From Desulfoprunum sp. (GTDB lineage Bacteria; Desulfobacterota; Desulfobulbia; Desulfobulbales; Desulfocapsaceae): DNA of 7,100 nt. The notes beneath the pieces are model-generated. The model searched no databases. It had not been told where the DNA came from and saw nothing but the letters and a program-made list of their open reading frames with translations. The stretch is from the NCBI GenBank assembly GCA_030696435.1, contig JAUYSF010000399.1:1-7100 (forward strand), read 5' to 3'. The translations under genes were made by a program, and so were the position numbers. Positions 1 to 6,111 of this stretch are shown piece after piece. Within the stretch, counting starts at the first letter, position 1; each line of letters opens with the position of its first letter.

Positions 1-233
1 ATTGTGCGGTAATCATTCTAGTATTTTTCACTTCCAACATTTTCTGCACACTTAGCTATTAACTGTACATACTCTGACAGTAAAAAGCTCTTTATTTCTT
101 CAAAAAGCAAAATTGAGGACAGCCGATAATGGTGGAGCCAAAACTATGGCCCAGCGACATCTCTTGGTTCTGCATCCGTATCGCTTTCTTTGTCAGTTTT
201 GGTAAGCAGGTATCTCTGTTCTTCCATATTGCG

Positions 234-267
234 TTATCTGTTGACAAGGCATACTGCAAACAGATAA
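234..267. repeat. Perfect 9-bp inverted repeat over the promoter (candidate operator)
   Basis: TTATCTGTT (234-242) and AACAGATAA (259-267) are exact reverse complements separated by 16 bases. The left arm enters the -35 box and the right arm covers most of the -10 box. The arm centres are 25 bases apart, about two and a half helical turns. This fits a repressor binding as a dimer or pair of dimers and hiding both promoter boxes. No regulator gene is in the window. A chance repeat in AT-rich DNA is possible. Confidence 0.45.
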
Positions 268-268
268 T
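241..268 (+). promoter_or_regulatory. Sigma70-type promoter for the aldehyde oxidation operon
   Basis: A perfect -35 box TTGACA (241-246) is followed after 16 bases by GATAAT (263-268), which matches the -10 consensus at five of six positions. Transcription would start near 275, giving a leader of about 160 bases before the aldehyde dehydrogenase ATG. It is the best promoter match I found upstream of the operon and is correctly oriented. I did not find a sigma54-type GG-N10-GC element in the region. The call rests on sequence match only. Confidence 0.6.
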
Positions 269-291
269 TACTGCCAAGATAACCCAGGTAG

Positions 292-385
292 TGGAAGCCT
301 AACATCTTGGAATTATGCACTTCCATAGACAGAGAATGGGGCGGCTTCAACGGTTTTTAAAACGTCTTTCATTGTCCCCATCCTC
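292..385 (+). promoter_or_regulatory. Possible structured 5' leader RNA with two hairpins
   Basis: Two inverted repeats lie in the predicted untranslated leader. TGGAAG (292-297) pairs perfectly with CTTCCA (320-325). Bases 332-341 (GAGAATGGGG) pair with 376-385 (CCCCATCCTC) at nine of ten positions around a 34-base loop. The T run at 402-408 is 16 bases beyond the second stem, too far for a standard intrinsic terminator. A leader of this size could hold a riboswitch, and a molybdenum-cofactor RNA would make sense before a molybdoenzyme operon, but I could not match the known motif. Confidence 0.25.
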
Positions 386-425
386 TTAAGATATCGTACT
401 ATTTTTTTCTGAAATTACACTCAGC

Positions 426-432
426 AGGAGGG
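426..432 (+). promoter_or_regulatory. Ribosome binding site of the aldehyde dehydrogenase
   Basis: AGGAGGG lies four bases before the ATG at 437. It is a near-perfect Shine-Dalgarno sequence and fixes the start codon. Confidence 0.75.
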
Positions 433-436
433 AACC

Positions 437-1870
437 ATGGATTCTGTATTATGGATTGACGGCAAATGGACCGATTCCAAGGGTGGCGGAATCCTCGAAG
501 TGGAGAATCCGGCCACCGGAGAAATTGTCGGCCAAGTGAGCAATGCCTCTGCAACCGACGTCGACGCGGCCGTCCAGGCCGCCAAAACCGCTTTTTATGA
601 CGGCAGATGGTCACGGCAGCCGCCCAAAGAGCGCTCGAAGGTGCTCGCGAAGATGGCCGATATCGTCGAGGCCAGGCAGGAAGAGATTGCCAGGATTGAA
701 TCTGAAGACTCGGGGAAACCTTACGAGTTCATCTCTCTCGGCGCAGATCTGCCTTTCTGTGTCGATAATCTGCGCTTTTTTGCCGCAGCCGCACGTGATA
801 CCCATGGTGGCCATGCCGGAGAGTATGCACCGGGATATACCTCGATCTATCGCAGAGAGCCCTGTGGTGTGACCGCCGGTATTGCCCCCTGGAATTACCC
901 CTTCATGATGGCAATCTGGAAGATCGGACCCGCCTTGGCCGCAGGCTGCACCTCCATCCTCAAGCCGGCCTCCGTTACCCCGCGCAGCACCATGTTGCTT
1001 GGCGAGATCGCCAAAGAAGCCGGTCTGCCTGACGGGGTTTTGAACATTATTTCCGGCAACGTCGGCCGGGCCATCGTCGCCCATCCCGATATCCGTATGG
1101 TCAGCCTGACCGGTGCCACCGAGACCGGCAGTCAGCTGATGAAAGGGGCGGCCGATACCGTCAAGCGGGTCCATCTCGAGTTGGGCGGCAAGGCCCCGCT
1201 CATTGTCTTTGCCGATGCGGATGTGGCGACGGTGGCTGAGAAGGTCAAGCTTGGCGCCTTTTTCAACACCGGTCAGGATTGTACAGCAGTCACCCGGATT
1301 CTGGTGGAAAAGAGCAAACTTGCCGAGGTGACCGAGGCAATCGTCGAGGCCAGCCGCACCGTCATAATCGGCGATCCATTTTCCTCCGACACCACCATGG
1401 GACCGCTGATTTCCGCTGACCAGCGACACGGTGTCATGGGTTTTGTGGAAAGGGCAAAGTCAGACGGAGCGAAGATCCTCACCGGCGGCAGGATTCCTGC
1501 CGGATTTGCCAAGGGTTACTATTACGAGCCTACTGTCATTGCCAATGTCGGCCAGAAATCCGAGATCGTCCAGACAGAGGTCTTCGGCCCGGTTATCACG
1601 ATCCAGTCATTCACCACCGAGGCAGAGGCGATCCTGATGGCCAACGATGTCGAGTTCGGCCTCGCCTCGTCCGTCTTTACCAAAGATGTGGCAAGGGCCA
1701 TGCGGGTATCCGCCGCCCTTGAATTTGGTACCGTCTGGGTCAACGATCACCTGCCCCTGACCTCGGAGACCCCGCATGGCGGCTTCAAAAAATCGGGTTT
1801 CGGCAAAGATCTGTCCATTGAGGCTATCCATGATTACCAGATCACCAAACATGTGATGATCGCCCTTTAG
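437..1870 (+). CDS. NAD(P)-dependent aldehyde dehydrogenase (aminobutyraldehyde/betaine aldehyde dehydrogenase-like)
   Basis: This cytoplasmic enzyme oxidises an aldehyde to its acid with NAD or NADP. The 477 residues are a complete ALDH-superfamily protein of normal length. Visible signature residues are the PWN asparagine (N153), the cofactor-binding LKP lysine (K176), the general base E248 in LELGGK, the catalytic thiol C282 in NTGQDCTA, and E381 in EVFGP. Along its whole length it resembles E. coli PatD (YdcW), the gamma-aminobutyraldehyde dehydrogenase, including the NTGQDCTA-type catalytic stretch and the HGG...SG.GKD C-terminal region, so an amino-aldehyde or short aliphatic aldehyde substrate is plausible but not shown. 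There is no signal peptide or membrane segment. The strong AGGAGGG fixes the start. It is the first gene of the operon, 31 bases before the molybdenum aldehyde oxidoreductase, so two unrelated ways of oxidising aldehydes are co-expressed. Class assignment is very secure; the substrate is inference. Confidence 0.95.
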   Translation: MDSVLWIDGKWTDSKGGGILEVENPATGEIVGQVSNASATDVDAAVQAAKTAFYDGRWSRQPPKERSKVLAKMADIVEARQEEIARIESEDSGKPYEFISLGADLPFCVDNLRFFAAAARDTHGGHAGEYAPGYTSIYRREPCGVTAGIAPWNYPFMMAIWKIGPALAAGCTSILKPASVTPRSTMLLGEIAKEAGLPDGVLNIISGNVGRAIVAHPDIRMVSLTGATETGSQLMKGAADTVKRVHLELGGKAPLIVFADADVATVAEKVKLGAFFNTGQDCTAVTRILVEKSKLAEVTEAIVEASRTVIIGDPFSSDTTMGPLISADQRHGVMGFVERAKSDGAKILTGGRIPAGFAKGYYYEPTVIANVGQKSEIVQTEVFGPVITIQSFTTEAEAILMANDVEFGLASSVFTKDVARAMRVSAALEFGTVWVNDHLPLTSETPHGGFKKSGFGKDLSIEAIHDYQITKHVMIAL

Positions 1871-1877
1871 GGGGGCG
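1861..1877 (+). other. Short GC hairpin across the aldehyde dehydrogenase stop codon
   Basis: CGCCC (1861-1865) pairs with GGGCG (1873-1877) around a seven-base loop that contains the TAG stop. No T run follows, so it is not an intrinsic terminator. At most it is a weak mRNA stability or processing element between two operon genes. Confidence 0.3.
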
Positions 1878-1891
1878 TTAAGAAATAACTC

Positions 1892-1896
1892 AGGAG
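1892..1896 (+). promoter_or_regulatory. Ribosome binding site that selects the second of two ATGs
   Basis: AGGAG ends two bases before the ATG at 1899 and five bases before the directly following ATG at 1902. The spacing is too short for the first and normal for the second, so translation probably begins at 1902. Confidence 0.6.
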
Positions 1897-1901
1897 ATAT
1901 G

Positions 1902-4571
1902 ATGAAAAAAGTTCGAATCTGCGTCAATGGCAGCTGGCATGAATGGATTGCCGAGCCGCACACGGTCCTGCTCGATCTGCTGCGCGAGGACCTGCGCCTC
2001 ACCGGCGCCAAACAGTCCTGCGACCGTAAAGGCCAATGCGGGGCCTGTATGGTAATCGTCAACAAGAAGGCAGTGCGCTCCTGTCTGGCCCGGCTTACCG
2101 ATCTTGATGGCGCCGAGGTCATCACGGTGGAGGGTCTGGGCACCCCCGAAAACCCCCATCTCATCCAGGAGGCCTTCGTGCTGTCCGGGGCTATCCAGTG
2201 CGGATTCTGCACACCCGGCATGATCATGGCGGCCAAGGCCTTGCTTGACAAAAATCCCGATCCGGATGGCGAGACCATCAAACAGGCCCTGCGCGGCAAT
2301 CTTTGCCGCTGCACCGGCTATAAAAAAATCATCGAGGCGGTACAGCTGGCCGGGCGTTTTATCCGGGGCGAGATCAGCCCGGAAGCGATCCGTCCTTTGC
2401 CGGACCAAGGCGGCCTGGGAATATCCCATCCCCGGCCTTCAGCCCTGGCCAAGGCTTGTGGTACCGCTCATTTTACCGCCGATTTCCGTCTGCAGGGTGC
2501 CCTTGAGTTGGCTGTGTTGCGCAGCACGGTAGTAGCCCATGCCCGGATCGTTTCGATCGACGCCGAGGCGGCCAAGGCCATGCCGGGTGTCGCCGGGGTT
2601 CTGACCGCGGCCGATATCAAGGGGACCAACACCCTCAAATATCTGGTGGCGGATCGACCGGTGCTGTGCCGCGACAAGGTGCGCTATATCGGCGATCCGA
2701 TCCTGGCAGTCGCTGCTGAGACAAGAGAACAGGCCGAGGCGGCGCTGGCCGCTATCGTGGTCGATCTTGAGCCCCTGTCGGTTATGGATAGCCCTGAGGC
2801 ATCTCTTGCCGAGACAGCGGTGCAGATCCACGAGGAATTTCCCAATCTCTGTTTCGATCAACCGCAGGTTAAAGGCAATGCGGAAGAGGCCCTGCGCGGA
2901 TCGGCAGCGGTCATTGAGGCCGAGTTCAAGACCCAGATCAATCACCAGGCCCCGCTTGAACCGGAGGCCACTATCGCCTACTGGGAAAAGAGCGGGGAAG
3001 CCGGGGAAGAAGACAAGCTGGTGATCATCGGCCGTAGTATCAACATCCACTTCCATCTGGGCATGCTCCAAACTGCACTCGGCTGGGAGAATATGAAGTA
3101 TATTGAGGCCTATTCCGGCGGCCAGTTCGGTATCAAGATAGATGTCATCTCCGAGGGTATTGCCGGGGCCGCAGCCCTGCATTTCCGGCGGGCGGTTCGC
3201 TATATTCCGAGCCTTGCCGAAAGCATGCTGATGACCTCGAAACGACATTCATTTAAGCTGCAGGTCAAGATGGGGGCGGACAGCGACGGCCGACTCACAG
3301 CCTACTGTAACGATTTCGTGGTCGACAAAGGGGCCTACTATTCCATTGGCCATGTGGTCGTCCACCGAGCCCTGCTGATGCTTTCAGGGTCATACCAGAT
3401 CCCCAATGTGCACGCCCGGGGCCGCCTGGTCTACACCAACAATCCCTGGGGCAGCGCCGCCCGGGGTGCCGGTCCGCCGCAGGCGAACTTCGCCCTGGAA
3501 TGTGCCATGGATATGCTGGCCGAAAAGACTGGCATCGATCCCTTCGAATTCCGTTTGCGCAATTCCCTGCAGCCGGGTGAGAGCAAGTCCACGGGTCGGG
3601 TCGTCACAGAGTGGCCGTTCCCGGAACTGATTGAGGCGATGCGGCCACATTACGATCGGGCCCTTCTGGATGCCGCACCGTTTCGCAGCGGCAAGATCAA
3701 GCGGGGCGTGGGCCTGGCCACTGGGGCCTTTGGCATCGGCGGCCCGGGTGATGTCTCAGTCGCCTCGGTCGAGCTCGATACAGACGGCGGTATCAGTATC
3801 TATGCCGCCGCGGCTGATCCGGGTGAGGGTAACGACTCGATGCTCAGCCAGTTGACCGCCGAGTTCATGGGCATGCCAATGGATAAGATCCGTCTGCATA
3901 CCCGTGACACCGATAACACCGCAGCCAGCGGCCCGGCGGCGGGCAGCCGGATCACCTATATGATCGGTAACGCCTTGATAGACGGTCTGACGCAGTTGAA
4001 GGCGGCCATGCAGGAAACAGGGGCAGCGAACGGGACCGAGCTAGAGACGGCAGGCAAGGCCAGGCGCTATCTTGGCCGCAAGAAGAATGAGGATGCCGGG
4101 CCGCTTGATCCTCAGACCGGCCAGGGACCATCGTTTGAATCCCAGGTCCATGCCGTGCAGCTGGTGGAGCTGGAGGTGGATACCGAGAGCGGCAAGGTCA
4201 AGGTGCTGAAGATGACCACGGCCGTAGACGCCGGCCCGGTGATCAATCCGCTCAATCTGACCGGTCAGCTGGAAGGCGGTATGGATATGGGGGTGGGCTT
4301 TGCTCTGCGCGAGGAATACGTGGCCGGCAAGACCAAGGATTGGGTGTCCTTCAAGTTTCCGACCATTCGCGAGCATTTCCAGATGGAGACCATCATTCGC
4401 GAGACCCCGAGACCCAAAGGACCGCTTGGCGTCACTGGTATCGGCGAGATGTGCATGGTGCCTACGGCCCCGGCCGTGATCAACGCCATCAACAATGCCA
4501 CGGGCGTCTGGATCTGCGATCTGCCGGCCACCCCCGAGAAGATCAAGGCCGCCCTGGCGGCAAAATCATGA
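1902..4571 (+). CDS. Molybdenum aldehyde oxidoreductase with fused 2Fe-2S domains (D. gigas Mop-like, xanthine oxidase family)
   Basis: The enzyme hydroxylates an aldehyde to the acid at a molybdopterin centre and passes the electrons through two 2Fe-2S clusters. Its 889 residues compare with 907 in D. gigas Mop, and the domain order is the same. A plant-type 2Fe-2S domain (about 1-78) has C40, C46, C49 and C61. A helical 2Fe-2S domain (about 83-155) has C100, C103, C135 and C137. After a linker, the two molybdopterin domains fill about 175-889. Visible active-site elements are the GGQFG loop (406-410), R521 in ARGAGPPQ (Arg533 of Mop), SGPAAGSR (677-684) and the catalytic glutamate E849 in GIGEM (Glu869 of Mop). 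There is no FAD domain and no FAD-subunit gene beside it, so as in Mop the acceptor is probably a flavodoxin or ferredoxin encoded elsewhere. Oddities are a C-x5-C spacing in the first cluster and loss of the aromatic substrate-tunnel residues. No Tat signal is present, so it is cytoplasmic. The family is certain; the substrate is unknown. An ATG at 1899 is the alternative start. Confidence 0.95.
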   Translation: MKKVRICVNGSWHEWIAEPHTVLLDLLREDLRLTGAKQSCDRKGQCGACMVIVNKKAVRSCLARLTDLDGAEVITVEGLGTPENPHLIQEAFVLSGAIQCGFCTPGMIMAAKALLDKNPDPDGETIKQALRGNLCRCTGYKKIIEAVQLAGRFIRGEISPEAIRPLPDQGGLGISHPRPSALAKACGTAHFTADFRLQGALELAVLRSTVVAHARIVSIDAEAAKAMPGVAGVLTAADIKGTNTLKYLVADRPVLCRDKVRYIGDPILAVAAETREQAEAALAAIVVDLEPLSVMDSPEASLAETAVQIHEEFPNLCFDQPQVKGNAEEALRGSAAVIEAEFKTQINHQAPLEPEATIAYWEKSGEAGEEDKLVIIGRSINIHFHLGMLQTALGWENMKYIEAYSGGQFGIKIDVISEGIAGAAALHFRRAVRYIPSLAESMLMTSKRHSFKLQVKMGADSDGRLTAYCNDFVVDKGAYYSIGHVVVHRALLMLSGSYQIPNVHARGRLVYTNNPWGSAARGAGPPQANFALECAMDMLAEKTGIDPFEFRLRNSLQPGESKSTGRVVTEWPFPELIEAMRPHYDRALLDAAPFRSGKIKRGVGLATGAFGIGGPGDVSVASVELDTDGGISIYAAAADPGEGNDSMLSQLTAEFMGMPMDKIRLHTRDTDNTAASGPAAGSRITYMIGNALIDGLTQLKAAMQETGAANGTELETAGKARRYLGRKKNEDAGPLDPQTGQGPSFESQVHAVQLVELEVDTESGKVKVLKMTTAVDAGPVINPLNLTGQLEGGMDMGVGFALREEYVAGKTKDWVSFKFPTIREHFQMETIIRETPRPKGPLGVTGIGEMCMVPTAPAVINAINNATGVWICDLPATPEKIKAALAAKS

Positions 4572-4578
4572 TCGGTTG

Positions 4579-4938
4579 ATGCCGACCTCCACTACCAGCA
4601 GCAATATGACGGATCATAATCCCGTTGTCCGGGTTTTCGGGCAACGGGAAGTCGTTTTCGATGCGGAGGGATTCTTCAACGATTTTACGGACTGGACCGA
4701 AGAGATTTGCGTTGCCCTGGCTGTAGAATCCGGGCTTGCCCAACTCACCGAAAGGCACCGGCAGGTGATCCGCTTTTTCCGGGAGTTCTATGCGATAAAT
4801 GGCCGGGCACCGCTGAACAGCCAGCTCAGGAAGGGAACGGACATGAGCCTTTTAGAACTGGAGGCCCTCTTTCCCGGGGGAATCAGAAACGGTGCCAGGC
4901 GACTTGCAGGGTTGCCCAATCCCAAGACCTGCAGTTGA
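4579..4938 (+). CDS. TusE/DsrC-family sulfur carrier protein
   Basis: Proteins of this family carry sulfur as a persulfide on a conserved penultimate cysteine at a flexible C-terminal tail. TusE acts in the tRNA thiolation relay and DsrC in sulfite reduction. Family features seen here are the DAEGFF segment near the N-terminus, DWTEE followed by a helical region, a VIRFFREFY helix, the LFP turn, and the C-terminal AGLPNPKTCS with the penultimate Cys. The upstream second cysteine of true DsrC is replaced by Arg, so a trisulfide bridge cannot form; this is the one-cysteine TusE/RspA type. From memory of E. coli TusE and DsrC, the loop before LFP is about seven residues shorter. The start is uncertain: ATG 4579 (119 residues) follows the upstream stop by seven bases and suits translational coupling, while ATG 4606 (110 residues) fits the usual family length; neither has a good ribosome binding site. 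It lies between a molybdenum hydroxylase and a desulfurase, which suggests sulfur delivery to that enzyme (inference). Confidence 0.85.
   Translation: MPTSTTSSNMTDHNPVVRVFGQREVVFDAEGFFNDFTDWTEEICVALAVESGLAQLTERHRQVIRFFREFYAINGRAPLNSQLRKGTDMSLLELEALFPGGIRNGARRLAGLPNPKTCS
4620..4649 (+). other. Strong 12-bp RNA hairpin at the beginning of the TusE-like gene
   Basis: Bases 4620-4631 (TCCCGTTGTCCG) pair with 4638-4649 (CGGGCAACGGGA) over twelve positions with a single G-U wobble, around the six-base loop GGTTTT. It is the most stable local structure I noticed in the window. Only four T follow (4655-4658), so it is not a standard terminator. It begins 14 bases after the ATG at 4606 and 41 bases after the ATG at 4579. 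It could slow translation of the carrier, or protect the 3' end of the upstream oxidoreductase message so that enzyme is made in excess of its maturation proteins. Confidence 0.5.
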
Positions 4939-4949
4939 TGCAGAGTCCC

Positions 4950-4954
4950 GGAGG
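4950..4954 (+). promoter_or_regulatory. Ribosome binding site of the cysteine desulfurase
   Basis: GGAGG sits five bases before the ATG at 4960, confirming that start and contrasting with the TusE-like gene just upstream, which lacks a clear site. Confidence 0.7.
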
Positions 4955-4959
4955 ACGCG

Positions 4960-6096
4960 ATGATCTATCTCGACAATGCCGCAACGACCTATCCAAAGGC
5001 CGGCGACTGCCTGCGCCAGGCCCTAGAGGAGTATCTTGAGCTTGGCGCCTCCCCCGGCAGGGGAGGTTATGACCGGGCCGTGGAATCCGAGGTTGTCGTC
5101 GCTGCTGAACGCAGCAGAATCGCCCGTTTCTTCGGGGCAGGAAAGGAGGCCAGGGTTTGTTTTGGCTCTAATGCCACAGATGCCCTGAGCACCCTAATCC
5201 AAGGTCTGGTCAGTCCGGGAACGCATGTGGTCAGTTCTCGCCTGGAACACAATTCTATCCTGCGCCCGCTGCACCATCTCGAAAAACAGGGAGTAATCGC
5301 CTTTGACCTGGTACCCTTTGATGCCCACGGGTTTATCGACCCGGCAACGGTTGCCGCTGCGATCCGTCCCGAGACCCGCCTTGTCATCCTCTCCCACGCA
5401 TCCAATGTCCTCGGCACAGTTCAACCTGCCAAGAAAATAGGAGAAATCTGCCGGGCGCACAATGTACCCCTGATTCTTGATGTTGCCCAGAGTGCGGGTG
5501 CCGTTCCTATCAACATGCAGGATTGGGATGTCCAGGGCATCGCCTTCACGGGCCATAAATCACTACTCGGTCCTACCGGTATTGGCGGTCTGGTTATCAC
5601 TCCCGAAATTGATCCGCTTCCCAGTAGATTTGGCGGTACAGGCGTCGATTCCCTCAATCCCTTTCAACCACTGGTCTATCCCAACCGGCTTGAGGCCGGT
5701 ACAGTCAATCTCTTGGGTATCATTGGCCTGGGGAAGAGTCTTGAGTATATTGGGCCCCGATACCAGGCAGCTTTTGTCAGGGAAATGGCGCTCCTGCAGC
5801 AGCTTCGTGATGGATTCACCTGCTGTAGGCGAATTCGGCTCTTTCCGGTCGATGATCTGCAGAATCACCTGCCGCTGCTGACCTGCACTGTCGATGGCAT
5901 GGCAAGCACCGATGTCGGCGCTATTCTCGATGGCGATTTTGGCATCGCCGTCCGCACCGGCCTGCATTGCGCCCCGCTGGTGCATGAAGATTTAGGTACT
6001 CTGGAGAACGGCGCGATCCGCTTCAGCCTGGGGGTATTTACCACAGAGGCCGAGATTAGCGAGACCGTGCGGGCCATGTCGATTATCGCCGGATAA
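4960..6096 (+). CDS. Cysteine desulfurase-family PLP enzyme (class V aminotransferase fold)
   Basis: It is expected to take sulfur (or selenium) from cysteine (or selenocysteine) and hold it as a persulfide for transfer. The 378 residues form a complete fold-type I PLP enzyme. Seen are the N-terminal YLDNAATTYP motif, LEHNS with the PLP-stacking His (H97), LDVAQSAG with the pyridine-binding Asp (D174), the Schiff-base lysine K200 in TGHKSLLGP, and the active-site cysteine C337 in RTGLHCAPL. The short loop around that cysteine is of the SufS/CsdA type. It most resembles the small desulfurase family typified by Enterococcus faecalis EF2568, which I recall being encoded with selenium-dependent molybdenum hydroxylases. 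No selD is present here, so sulfur is the simpler guess. It follows the TusE-like carrier by 21 bases and ends the operon. An obvious model is cysteine to desulfurase to TusE-like carrier to molybdenum site. Fold and class are secure; the acceptor is inference. Confidence 0.93.
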   Translation: MIYLDNAATTYPKAGDCLRQALEEYLELGASPGRGGYDRAVESEVVVAAERSRIARFFGAGKEARVCFGSNATDALSTLIQGLVSPGTHVVSSRLEHNSILRPLHHLEKQGVIAFDLVPFDAHGFIDPATVAAAIRPETRLVILSHASNVLGTVQPAKKIGEICRAHNVPLILDVAQSAGAVPINMQDWDVQGIAFTGHKSLLGPTGIGGLVITPEIDPLPSRFGGTGVDSLNPFQPLVYPNRLEAGTVNLLGIIGLGKSLEYIGPRYQAAFVREMALLQQLRDGFTCCRRIRLFPVDDLQNHLPLLTCTVDGMASTDVGAILDGDFGIAVRTGLHCAPLVHEDLGTLENGAIRFSLGVFTTEAEISETVRAMSIIAG

Positions 6097-6111
6097 ATCG
6101 GAAGCTGCTGC

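Larger units (their letters stand above)
1..436. other. AT-rich non-coding upstream region
   Basis: This stretch has no convincing gene. It is visibly richer in A and T than the GC-rich genes that follow, and all plus-strand frames are soon interrupted by stops. What it holds is a good promoter (241-268) overlapped by an inverted repeat (234-267), then a leader of about 160 bases with two possible hairpins, a run of seven T (402-408) and a strong ribosome binding site at its end. A minus-strand reading frame of 61 codons (277 to 92) has no clear ribosome binding site and no recognisable family. A minus-strand ATG at 40-38 opens a frame that leaves the window after 13 codons; it could be the start of a divergent gene but cannot be judged. 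Confidence 0.7.

Noticed and set aside
1..40. Minus-strand ATG at 40-38 leading off the left edge
   Set aside because: Only 13 codons are visible and the upstream sequence lacks a good ribosome binding site; not enough to call a gene.
92..277. Minus-strand 61-codon frame in the upstream region
   Set aside because: No clear ribosome binding site, no recognisable family or domain, and it overlaps the promoter and inverted repeat.
307..322. Sigma54-type promoter near TTGGAATTATGCAC
   Set aside because: The -24 GG is present but no GC occurs at the required ten-base spacing.
332..408. Intrinsic terminator formed by the 332-385 stem and the T run at 402-408
   Set aside because: The T run starts 16 bases after the stem, which has a 34-base loop; the geometry does not fit a terminator.
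611..3248. Long minus-strand open frames (about 1429-611, 2314-1607, 3248-2439; 235-272 codons)
   Set aside because: They lie antisense to the aldehyde dehydrogenase and oxidoreductase genes, show no recognisable motifs, and are the usual by-product of GC-rich codon use in the real genes.
1902..4571. Selenium-dependent xanthine dehydrogenase
   Set aside because: The closest overall match is the Mop-type aldehyde oxidoreductase, and no selD or other selenium gene is visible; only the neighbouring desulfurase family hints at selenium.
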